DNA from: an uncultured Candidatus Saccharibacteria bacterium
Lineage (GTDB): Bacteria; Patescibacteriota; Saccharimonadia; Saccharimonadales; Saccharimonadaceae
NCBI GenBank assembly: GCA_949070545.1
Contig: CARTQV010000004.1
Coordinates: 1 to 28,538, forward strand
Reading direction: 5' to 3'
Length of the DNA: 28,538 bases
The notes beneath the pieces are model-generated. The model was not told where the DNA came from, did no database searches, and saw only the letters and a program-made list of their open reading frames with translations. Numbering within the stretch: the stretch's first letter is position 1; each line of letters opens with the position of its first letter. Of this stretch, positions 21,418 through 28,476 are shown piece after piece. A program made the position numbers and the translations under genes.

Positions 21418-21636
21418 CCCTCCTCCTACTATAGACACTAACTAGCTAGGCAGCGGAGGGAGCGACCGTAATAGCGGCTGATGTCGCCGGACGGAGTCAT
21501 AATACTATCATAGAAGCCGAGGAGGTAAGCGTAGTCGTCGTAGGAGGAGGCAGCTGATGACCAATATTCGCCATCCTGTCCCGCACCGAGGAGGGGGCTA
21601 GGATCGTCATACAGGAGACTCCCGCTGCGCACAAAA
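21418..21636 (-). repeat. Variable-domain (FISUMP-like) cassette 3
   Basis: On the minus strand, GTG at 21632 to TAG at 21438 gives 64 residues. It starts VRSGSLLYDD, has a core EYWSSAASSY, YAYLLGFYD and TPSGD, and ends SRYYGRSLRCLAS. It is aligned without gaps to cassette 2. The conserved 5' edge (TTTTGTGCGCAGCGGGAG) begins 3 bases after the stop codon of the integrase fragment on the same strand, and the conserved tail runs to about 21418. The frame is open upstream only by chance reading through the integrase end. No start signal is visible. Confidence 0.8.
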
Positions 21637-21639
21637 CTC

Positions 21640-21862
21640 TCATATAAGTTCCATTTCCAGATATGCTTCATCCAAATCATCTTGGGTTATTCCGAGATAA
21701 CGCTTTGTGATTTCATAACTACTATGATTATAAATATCCATAATCACAACCAGTGATACTTTACCACTTTTAACGGCATGATACCCCCACGTCTTGCGTA
21801 AAGAATGACAGGCGATTTGTAGAAAAATAATTTTCCGTAAAAAAGCGTAAAAATATCAGTTG
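21640..21862 (-). pseudogene. C-terminal fragment of a tyrosine recombinase (integrase)
   Basis: The minus strand reads HSLRKTWGYHAVKSG, then IYNHSSYEITKRYLGI and LDEAYLEMEL before TGA at 21642-21640. This carries the HxxR motif, the NHSS stretch and the catalytic Tyr (KRYLGI) of phage/ICE-type integrases. The sequence before the HSLRK is degenerate and runs into an in-frame TGA near 21862, and there is no N-terminal domain. At most about 70 codons of a normal protein of ~380 remain, so it is inactive. Its position beside tRNA-Gln, pointing at the tRNA, is the usual place of an integrase at the edge of a tRNA-targeted element. Confidence 0.85.
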
Positions 21863-21917
21863 AGTATGTGCTATATAGGTTATCCCTTTTATGTTTTTGA
21901 CAACAATATGCTAATAC

Positions 21918-21946
21918 TTGACATTTTTAGCCACCTGTGCTACAAT
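21918..21946 (+). promoter_or_regulatory. Promoter of the 194-residue gene
   Basis: A consensus TTGACA (21918-21923), a 17-base spacer ending CTGTGC, and TACAAT (21941-21946). Same CTGTGCTACAAT element as at 17757 and 19583-19611 (minus strand). Confidence 0.85.
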
Positions 21947-22018
21947 GGTTAGAATAAACTAACTTGTTTATGCACATTAACACTGCTATTAGTATATTCG
22001 TTGCATTTATATACCCCT

Positions 22019-22072
22019 GATCATTGTGCAAATCGCTCGCTTTTTAAGAGGGCAGGCGATAGCACAATGATC
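22019..22072 (+). promoter_or_regulatory. Structured leader stem of the 194-residue gene
   Basis: GATCATTGTGC (22019-22029) pairs with GCACAATGATC (22062-22072), with an inner ATCGC/GCGAT pair. It lies inside a leader of about 155 nt, 10-20 bases before the AAGGGGGT ribosome site. Not followed by a T run, so not a simple terminator. Confidence 0.55.
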
Positions 22073-22107
22073 CAATAAAATATTATTTATTCAAGGGGGT
22101 AATTACT

Positions 22108-22692
22108 ATGAGACTTTTAGAGTATAAACAGGATTTGGCAAATCATGGGTATACGGTAGTCGGTGGAGATATGCACTACGAGGCCTTGGCAGAAGAGAAA
22201 TGTCAACCGATCAAAATGACCAATATGTCATATCTTAGCAAGTCAACAAGCTATGTCGAAGATTTAATTGATGCCGCTGACAAAGATTGGGATATTGAAC
22301 AGGAAAAAACCGATTTCTTTCTTGCTAACTACGCAGATATTTTGCGTGGGAAATATCCTGAGTGGCAGATTGTTTCGTTTCGCATAGTAGTCGGGCGTGT
22401 TTGCTTGGATTTTTATAATTTTAAGACTAGAGAAACGGGCTATCTGTGCCTCAGTGCAGAATTGCAGGATAGGATTGAGATACGATTCGACGTCCCAAGC
22501 ACTAGCAATGGTCCTGATGCAAAATACCTAGTTTCTTTCGGCTATTTTAACGGTGGTCAGCGACGCACCAAAGTAACAGAATACATTGAACACAGCAGGA
22601 GAGAAATAGATTTTTTCTTTAAGGATCCCGAAAGGACAGATCCGTTTTCCGATGAGCAGTATGTAGAAATTGCAGAATATGCTAATTTTTAG
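22108..22692 (+). CDS. Unknown 194-residue protein of the tRNA-Gln island
   Basis: Not recognised. It is soluble and acidic. The middle (about 90-150) looks beta-rich (WQIVSFRIVVGRVCLDFYNF, then GYLCLSAELQDRIEIRFDV), and the C terminus is helical. No catalytic motif is visible. The ATG at 22108 has CAAGGGGGT nine bases upstream. It is a single-gene unit with a consensus promoter, long structured leader and terminator. It lies between the integrase remnant and the Gabija-like genes, so a defence or element-maintenance role is possible, but nothing in the protein shows it. Confidence 0.75.
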   Translation: MRLLEYKQDLANHGYTVVGGDMHYEALAEEKCQPIKMTNMSYLSKSTSYVEDLIDAADKDWDIEQEKTDFFLANYADILRGKYPEWQIVSFRIVVGRVCLDFYNFKTRETGYLCLSAELQDRIEIRFDVPSTSNGPDAKYLVSFGYFNGGQRRTKVTEYIEHSRREIDFFFKDPERTDPFSDEQYVEIAEYANF

Positions 22693-22699
22693 TGATGAG

Positions 22700-22742
22700 C
22701 TGCCGCAAAGTGATTGGAATACCAATTATGCGGCAGTTTTTT
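22700..22742 (+). terminator. Terminator of the 194-residue gene
   Basis: CTGCCGCA pairs with TGCGGCAG across a 21-base loop, which can pair further via ATTGG/CCAAT, followed by TTTTTT. Confidence 0.85.
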
Positions 22743-22834
22743 CAATCATTAACAAAACAGGATAATTGTGATTTTTGTTAGATTGTAGAGCAATCTGTAT
22801 GATGATATTATGCAAATTACAGGAGGGTGAAAAG

Positions 22835-23142
22835 TTGCCATTAAATAACCAAAATATTACTAAAGACATCGTTAATGACCTAAAAGAAATACGCAATAGC
22901 TCTTTAGTAGAATGTTTGCGAGACTTTATTGACATATTTGTAGATGAAAGCTTTAAAGAAGAAAGGTTCCCATATGTCCCATTATCTCCTCCACAGTATG
23001 AAACTACTAGAAATCAATATGACGATTTTTGTTCGGCATATTTAATCAGTATTTTATGCTTTATAAAATCATAGATGATATAGTCCGTGTGGATGGCATT
23101 TACCATGATTTGCAGGATTATGAAAGTTTTTTAAGTAGATGA
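22835..23142 (+). pseudogene. Small unknown gene, probably frameshifted near its 3' end
   Basis: AGGAGGGTGA at 22821-22830 is followed by TTG at 22835, giving 79 residues (starting MPLNNQNITKDIVNDL, ending CFIKS) to a stop at 23074. A second frame, starting at ATG 23056 and ending at TGA 23142, adds 28 residues (MLYKIIDDIVRVDG... YESFLSR) that read naturally as a continuation. A one-base change near 23056-23072 would fuse them into a protein of about 105 residues. No family is recognised. It is convergent with gajB, whose stop is 57 bases away. Confidence 0.45.
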
Positions 23143-23199
23143 TCCAATCAGCTAAAATCGCTTTTACATCCCTATCATGGTAATACGAGAATACATCCC

Positions 23200-25059
23200 C
23201 TAAAGCGTATAGATTTCTTCTTCAGAGAACCAACCATTTGATAATGCTGTTTCCTTTACAGAACTCACATTTTCAGTATAAGCCACGACTGCTAAACTCT
23301 TTTGAGCACGTGTGCATACAACATAGAAAAGCCGTGCTGTTCTTGTGATGCTTGTATCCTTGCCCTCACGCTCGTTCTTTATATCGGTATCGGTTTTTGC
23401 TTTTGCCCCGAATAGCTTTTCATAACTAAATAAAAATCCACGTGCCTGTGCGTCATCCATGATAACCATAACTCTTGGGTATTCTAGCCCTTTAATGCCT
23501 TGATGCGTGGCAAAACGGGTATTTCCTGTCACATAATCAGAATATCTTTCTAATTCGCTAAAAGAAACTGATAGAGCCTCTCTCAAGGCGGTTACTTTTT
23601 CATCCTCACCCTCCGTATATTCTTCCAAAATATTGTCAGTTCGATCCCCCATTTCAAATAGTTTCGTTTCCTTAATTGCCCGGATAACACCCAAACAGAG
23701 CGGATCTTTGCCTCCTTCCCATAATTTCATCAACTGTTCAACAGCCTCATCTGCTTTTTGCAAAGTTTTTGTTTGATCCTCGGTTTCTGTCAAAAATACA
23801 CCTCTTTTTACTAATGGAGAATATTTTTTTATGATTCTTGCAATTTCAAACTCATCCTTATTTTGATAGGCATTTTTAAGGGGCGATACTATATTAAATA
23901 GCGTCGACAGTTCGGTGATCGAACCTTCCCGTAAAGCCGTATCAAATTTTCCCGAAGCATTAAGCGGCTGGTATAAATCAGAAAAACCAAATCGACTTGC
24001 CGCCATGTGATGTTCCAAAATCAGGCTTTTGTATTCTGTTTCATCATTCCATTTATCGTCGCCACTATCTTTTGCCATCATAGATGCAACATTTCGTTCA
24101 ACAGTATCTTTATCTGCATGGGTATTTGCAATAAATAGCCTAACAAATCCCTGCTCAGCATCAGATCTTGGTTTTTGTTCTTGTTTGTCAACTGTTTTAC
24201 GGATAGAGTTTGCCAAATTCACTATGCGGACTGCACTTCGATGATTCATGACCTTTCTTGGTTTTTCCCAATCCGTTGGAATGCAGCCATCAAGATTGTC
24301 CTTGCCATCATTATAAATTCTTTGCATCATATCCCCAAACATCCCCACCGTAAATTTCCCCTTATATTTCTCGCATACAATAAGCAAAGCATCAACCAAT
24401 TCTTTCTTTGTATCCTGACTCTCATCAATTAATAATATTGGATACTTTGTCGCTAAGATATCCTGCATAGTCGGCTCTTTCATAATAAACTCCGTGCTCA
24501 TTTTAACGACCTCATTATGGCTAAGTGAGTCCATACCAGTGTTATCACCGTTTGGATTGTAAGAAAACTTCTTTATTGTATTAATTTTATCAAGCCTTTT
24601 TGTTTTTTGTTGAATCTCATCTGCCCTTTTATCAAATGTTTTGCCAGGTCTTCCTTTCGCTTGCTTTTTCTTCAGTTCTTCAATATCAGTTACAACGGAT
24701 TGTTTAACCCATTCCCGAATATCCTCTTGATAGTTTTTGACAAGTTCCCACAAAAAACTATGTATAGTAGAAACTGAGAAAACGGGTTTGTATTGTAGCC
24801 TTCTGGATATTTCATCACATGCTGCATTTGTATAAGTAATAACTGCAATTTGCTTGTTGTTTATTAACAGGCTCTTACCATATGTTTTATCCAAGAAAGT
24901 AAGTGTGTCAATCAGACTTTTTGTTTTGCCAGACCCAGCTCCGGCAAATAAGAAGAAACATTTTGGATTTTCTTTAGAAAAACACTCTTGTATCTCCTTA
25001 TCAACGTGGTCATCTATATGGTCATCTATAATATCCTTATTTGTTGATTGTTCTGCCAT
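23200..25059 (-). CDS. gajB: UvrD-like helicase, Gabija component GajB
   Basis: A superfamily 1 helicase of 619 residues. It has Walker A AGAGSGKT (39-46), motif II LLIDESQDT (about 208-216), a late motif THQGIKGLEYPRVMVIMDD and motif VI YVVCTRAQKSL. It starts 3 bases after the stop of an OLD-family nuclease gene, and that pair and order define the Gabija anti-phage system, in which GajB joins the GajA tetramer and senses DNA ends or nucleotide loss. It is longer than the reference GajB (about 490 residues). The N terminus has a short IDDHIDDHVD repeat. A+T-richer than the core genes, which fits horizontal transfer. Confidence 0.85.
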   Translation of the reverse strand: MAEQSTNKDIIDDHIDDHVDKEIQECFSKENPKCFFLFAGAGSGKTKSLIDTLTFLDKTYGKSLLINNKQIAVITYTNAACDEISRRLQYKPVFSVSTIHSFLWELVKNYQEDIREWVKQSVVTDIEELKKKQAKGRPGKTFDKRADEIQQKTKRLDKINTIKKFSYNPNGDNTGMDSLSHNEVVKMSTEFIMKEPTMQDILATKYPILLIDESQDTKKELVDALLIVCEKYKGKFTVGMFGDMMQRIYNDGKDNLDGCIPTDWEKPRKVMNHRSAVRIVNLANSIRKTVDKQEQKPRSDAEQGFVRLFIANTHADKDTVERNVASMMAKDSGDDKWNDETEYKSLILEHHMAASRFGFSDLYQPLNASGKFDTALREGSITELSTLFNIVSPLKNAYQNKDEFEIARIIKKYSPLVKRGVFLTETEDQTKTLQKADEAVEQLMKLWEGGKDPLCLGVIRAIKETKLFEMGDRTDNILEEYTEGEDEKVTALREALSVSFSELERYSDYVTGNTRFATHQGIKGLEYPRVMVIMDDAQARGFLFSYEKLFGAKAKTDTDIKNEREGKDTSITRTARLFYVVCTRAQKSLAVVAYTENVSSVKETALSNGWFSEEEIYTL

Positions 25060-25062
25060 TAT

Positions 25063-27264
25063 TTAGTCCTTCGGTTCTAAATAAGATTGTAACCAATCCA
25101 ACCCTTCGCCAATATATGCAGGGATGATAAGGTCGTTCGGGTCGATAGCATAAATCAAATCCAAAGCAAACTCAGCCTTTTGGTCGGACTTTCCATTGCG
25201 TAAGGTATCATATACCCCATTCGAAAATTCATCAAAAGTGTTTGACGAATTAATCTTTTCGCTCACTTTTTTTACTAAACTCCCAGATTCCTCGATTTTT
25301 AAATCCTTAAAAATCGAATAATTTGTATAAACTAAGGAGTCTTCAAATGTGCTTGCGAGAGCTTCCTGGTCTTTTTCGTCATAATTAATCATGATTGGTG
25401 TTTGATAAGCAACACGAATGGGAAACTCATAAGGTGTCTTCTTAATAATTTGCTTTTTCTGAAAAGGGAGTTCTAGAAGCTCGTCTAAATCCTTTTTCTT
25501 AATCAACCATTTGTATATCGTATAATTGCCAGTAATCAGATTCTTTCCTCGTTCCGGGAAGGCTGCCTTATGACGTCCTTCTTTCTCCGCGGAATCCAAA
25601 TCTGCAATAACGAGTGTCGGCAGGCACAATTTTTCAATCAATGGTCCCAAACGATGAGAATGACGTCCGTTTATACCCAAGATAGAAATATATCTCTCAT
25701 ATAGCCCAGGATATTTATTGCGTATAAAATGTGGAAGTAGCATGAGTTCAGCTGAACCCTCAACTAAAACTGCTGCATCGGCAAAAAATAGATCACAATG
25801 CGTTGTCTGGAGGTAACGAGTGACAAACTTATCCGTTTTGTCCTCTTTTCCAAAAACATCGGATAAATTTATAACTTTTGATGTTGCAATATTTTCCTCC
25901 ACACCTTCTGGCAGCCGCTTAAAGTAGCGTAAATCTGCAAAATCACTTTCACGCGCAATATGGCTGGAATGTGTGCTTATCAGTAGCTGTGTAGAGAAAT
26001 TATTGTTGCTTTTAATAAGTTTATGGTTTGTTAGGACATCATATGCTTTGCGAATGAATACTTGTTGTACTTGCACGTGGAGATGAGCCTCGGGTTCTTC
26101 AACCAATACTAAATGTAATGGTTCAATTGCCAGATTATCTTCCTTTTGAGTCTGGCTAGCTTTTCCTTCGCGCATCCAGTCATCTCTGAAGCGCATGAGA
26201 CCAAATACCATCGAAATAAGATTTTGATACCCAAGACCATTATACTTCTCTGGTAATTTCAATGTTTGATCACTTTTGCTAAGAGAATACTGCACAGCAG
26301 CATCATGCTTCAAAGTCTCTCCAGTAGTCATCTTCGTAGATATAGTAAGCTTGGGATCTGCTATCCCTGGGTATCCAAGCGTTTCCAACTCTTGGATAGC
26401 TGGTTTAAACTTATCTATTAGGTTTTTGTCAAATACTTCCCGTGCATTTTCTGTGGCTTGCAAGATATCTAAATCCTCTGGAGAAGGAACTTTTTCGGGG
26501 TCAAGATGCTTATCGTAATAATTCCGTAGCTGTTCAGACAATTGTTTCTTTGATGAACTTTCATTATCTGGATTGTCAGGGTCAGCAAAACCTCTTTGCG
26601 CATCAATCATGTCCACCTTAATAATCCCCTTTAATGGGCGTTCCTTGAGACATTCCATTTCAAAAGGAGTTGGCTGTAGCTTATCCAGATCTGTTTGAGC
26701 GGGATCGAGAATGAAAGTTTTGATGGAAAAATAACTATTTAAATTTCTCTCTAAAAAATCACATAAATCTTTTGGAAATAAATGAATACTCGATTTCTTG
26801 TCTTTCTGTGCCTTCTCCGTTTTTCGTGCCGCAAAATATACCTCACGATAATCCGTAAAAAGTTTAGAAATATTTTTAGGCAAAAATGCCAATCGAACTC
26901 CCATCGTTCCACCATGCCATTTTAAGGTGGGAATTATATCTGCAACATAGTGAATTCCATCTCGTGGCACCTCTAACCAGATATCCATTTTAGGAACAAG
27001 CGCATCCCACTCTAATAAATCCTCAGGCTCTTTGCAATCTTCTTTTACCCATTCAACACCGATTTGGTTAATGTCAATACGCTTTGAAACGGTAATATCA
27101 TTAAAGGTAAATTTTCTATCTGAAAGAAATTTTCCCAGTGCATCCATGGCAGATGTTTTGCCACTGTTATTTGCGCCTACAAATATAGTAGTTTTGTCAC
27201 TTGCATCTATACGACACTGTAATAATTTCCGAAAATTTTGGATATTTATGGTTCGTATCTTCAT
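25063..27264 (-). CDS. gajA: OLD-family ATPase/TOPRIM nuclease, Gabija component GajA
   Basis: The ATPase-nuclease of the Gabija defence system. It has Walker A GANNSGKT (30-37), an ABC-like Walker B LVEEPEAHLH (about 387-396) and the His switch ISTHSSHIA. The C-terminal TOPRIM domain has the acidic VEGSAE (about 500) and IADLDSAE (about 552-559) that bind metal for DNA nicking. I start at ATG 27264 (733 residues), with GGAGGA six bases upstream, rather than at an in-frame TTG at 27288. It is longer than the reference GajA (about 580 residues), with the extra length before Walker B. A lone OLD ATPase is the alternative, but the adjacent UvrD gene makes Gabija much more likely. Confidence 0.87.
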   Translation of the reverse strand: MKIRTINIQNFRKLLQCRIDASDKTTIFVGANNSGKTSAMDALGKFLSDRKFTFNDITVSKRIDINQIGVEWVKEDCKEPEDLLEWDALVPKMDIWLEVPRDGIHYVADIIPTLKWHGGTMGVRLAFLPKNISKLFTDYREVYFAARKTEKAQKDKKSSIHLFPKDLCDFLERNLNSYFSIKTFILDPAQTDLDKLQPTPFEMECLKERPLKGIIKVDMIDAQRGFADPDNPDNESSSKKQLSEQLRNYYDKHLDPEKVPSPEDLDILQATENAREVFDKNLIDKFKPAIQELETLGYPGIADPKLTISTKMTTGETLKHDAAVQYSLSKSDQTLKLPEKYNGLGYQNLISMVFGLMRFRDDWMREGKASQTQKEDNLAIEPLHLVLVEEPEAHLHVQVQQVFIRKAYDVLTNHKLIKSNNNFSTQLLISTHSSHIARESDFADLRYFKRLPEGVEENIATSKVINLSDVFGKEDKTDKFVTRYLQTTHCDLFFADAAVLVEGSAELMLLPHFIRNKYPGLYERYISILGINGRHSHRLGPLIEKLCLPTLVIADLDSAEKEGRHKAAFPERGKNLITGNYTIYKWLIKKKDLDELLELPFQKKQIIKKTPYEFPIRVAYQTPIMINYDEKDQEALASTFEDSLVYTNYSIFKDLKIEESGSLVKKVSEKINSSNTFDEFSNGVYDTLRNGKSDQKAEFALDLIYAIDPNDLIIPAYIGEGLDWLQSYLEPKD

Positions 27265-27305
27265 CGAAATTCCTCCGTCAGCTCGCAATAATTATTCTGA
27301 ACAGA

Positions 27306-27334
27306 ATTATATCATATATTGTAAATAATGGCAA
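27306..27334 (-). promoter_or_regulatory. Promoter of the gajAB operon
   Basis: On the minus strand TTGCCA (27334-27329), a 17-base spacer and TATAAT (27311-27306), about 40 bases before the gajA ATG. Confidence 0.8.
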
Positions 27335-27714
27335 AATAGTTTCAGAAATATATATATTTGTCTCATCTAAAGAAACTATCCTTATTTGAAACAAACAATA
27401 TACCCAGTTGGGAATAATCAAAAAGAAAATATTCTAGAAGAGGAATAGAAACTTGCTTGTATATATGCAAACAAGAGCAAAAATATAAACGCCATAAATG
27501 TGTAGAACCGTGTAAAACCATGGTGCAGGACATTATCCTTGTATCATCCGTGACGTCTATACCAAAGAATAAACTGGACAAAAAGTCCAGTTTATTCTTT
27601 GGTATGTCTACGATTCGCCCACTTTGGCTCGCCAAACAAGTTTATTCACGAAGTTTCCTCGCCGACTTAGCCCAGAATTGGAGGGTTCCAGGTTCGTGAC
27701 TTGGCGTAGTGAGA
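27335..27714. other. A+T-rich non-coding end of the island
   Basis: No convincing gene in 380 bases; the open frames here lack ribosome sites and protein-like composition. The stretch holds a 21-bp perfect hairpin (27559-27605). Around 27650-27700 there is tRNA-like debris: GCCGACTTAGCCCAG, then CAGGTTCG as in a T arm. Composition changes from A+T-rich to core-like near 27640-27720, which I take as the island edge. Confidence 0.6.
27559..27605. repeat. 21-bp perfect hairpin with A5 loop
   Basis: ATACCAAAGAATAAACTGGA plus C (27559-27579) is exactly complementary to 27585-27605, with the loop AAAAA. No T run follows on either strand. It could be a bidirectional transcription barrier, a recombination or replication structure, or the end of a deleted element. 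Confidence 0.8.
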
Positions 27715-28449
27715 TTAATGCTCCTGCCGACCCATATGTTCACCCATTTCATGCCAGGATTCTGCCATGGACAAAAATACTTCTCGCGCTTCGGAATCAC
27801 TGATTTTGTTTGCAGCCTCATCACGCAAAAGTTTATATTTCGCTTCCATGTCGGCCTTTTGCTCTGGGTCATCCAAGTCACCCCGATAAGTATTATTCTT
27901 ATTCACGAACCCAGTAGTCACATCCAGATACCCATAGGCAAAATCCTGATTATATTTTCCAGAGGGTGCGTCAAGGTCATCATTGGGTTCGTAAAACATT
28001 CTATAGGTTTCAGAGCTCTTGGGCTGCGTGGTCGGCAATTTATATTGGAATGGGATTCGATAGAGAACGACAAATTTCGCGTTTTTGTGTTCGCGCCCCA
28101 AGTCTTCCGCCGAGTTGCGCAATTTTTCGGAATTGTTGTTTGACAGATACTTGAAATTACTATCAATGTCTGTATCTCGTCCTTCGCCACCGACGTTCAG
28201 CCCTTCGCGCAGAATCGCCTCGGCATTTTCGGCGCTAATCGTAGCGTGCGCCAACTCTTCATAGCGCGGATCTTCAAGGCTTTTCGCGATTTTGGCGAAC
28301 GGCACTAGCTCGAACTGCGGCTGTTCTCTCTCATTCTGTTTGGAATGTTGAGCTTCACTCTCGGCACCACTATATTCGACGCTTTTTAGTGTGCCCCATG
28401 TGCTGGCAATATTGTCACGATTCGTCGCCGATTCAAGAAATTCATTCAT
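27715..28449 (-). CDS. Unknown 244-residue protein, possible ADP-ribosyltransferase-like fold
   Basis: Not firmly recognised. It is soluble and highly charged, with no signal peptide. The N-terminal 50 residues look disordered. The stretch HATISAENAEAILREGL (about 68-84) resembles the H-x-T...A-x-x-I-L-x-x-G-L entry motif of ADP-ribosyl- and phosphotransferase (ART/KptA) folds, followed by FVVLYRIP and FAYGYLDVTTGFV strands. The full catalytic triad is not clear, so this is a weak inference. The ATG at 28449 lies 6 bases after a -10 box (leaderless). Composition is like the core, so it is probably outside the island, although its last codons contain the 13-nt match to the tRNA-Gln 3' end. Confidence 0.6.
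   Translation of the reverse strand: MNEFLESATNRDNIASTWGTLKSVEYSGAESEAQHSKQNEREQPQFELVPFAKIAKSLEDPRYEELAHATISAENAEAILREGLNVGGEGRDTDIDSNFKYLSNNNSEKLRNSAEDLGREHKNAKFVVLYRIPFQYKLPTTQPKSSETYRMFYEPNDDLDAPSGKYNQDFAYGYLDVTTGFVNKNNTYRGDLDDPEQKADMEAKYKLLRDEAANKISDSEAREVFLSMAESWHEMGEHMGRQEH
27722..27734 (+). other. Candidate attR: 13-nt match to the tRNA-Gln 3' end
   Basis: TCCTGCCGACCCA is identical to 21168-21180 in the T arm/acceptor of tRNA-Gln and in the same orientation. The two copies would bound a 6.55-kb element with the integrase remnant at one end. The match lies within the last codons of the 244-residue gene, so chance or coding constraint cannot be excluded. Confidence 0.35.
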
Positions 28450-28455
28450 GTTTAT

Positions 28456-28461
28456 ATTTTA
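28456..28461 (-). promoter_or_regulatory. -10 box of the 244-residue gene, leaderless
   Basis: On the minus strand TAAAAT ends 6 bases before the ATG at 28449. The cassette tail begins about 10-15 bases upstream, as at recG. Confidence 0.5.
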
Positions 28462-28476
28462 CCATATAATATCTCT

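Noticed and set aside
21640..21862. Functional integrase gene
   Set aside because: Only the last ~60-70 codons remain, with no N-terminal or core-binding domain and an in-frame TGA upstream.
23200..27264. PARIS or a lone OLD nuclease instead of Gabija
   Set aside because: PARIS has separate ATPase and TOPRIM proteins and no helicase; here ATPase and TOPRIM are fused and a UvrD helicase follows directly, which is the Gabija layout.
27363..27635. 90-codon minus-strand frame and overlapping 80-codon plus-strand frame at 27457-27699
   Set aside because: Both run through a perfect hairpin and tRNA-like debris, lack ribosome sites, and do not look protein-like.
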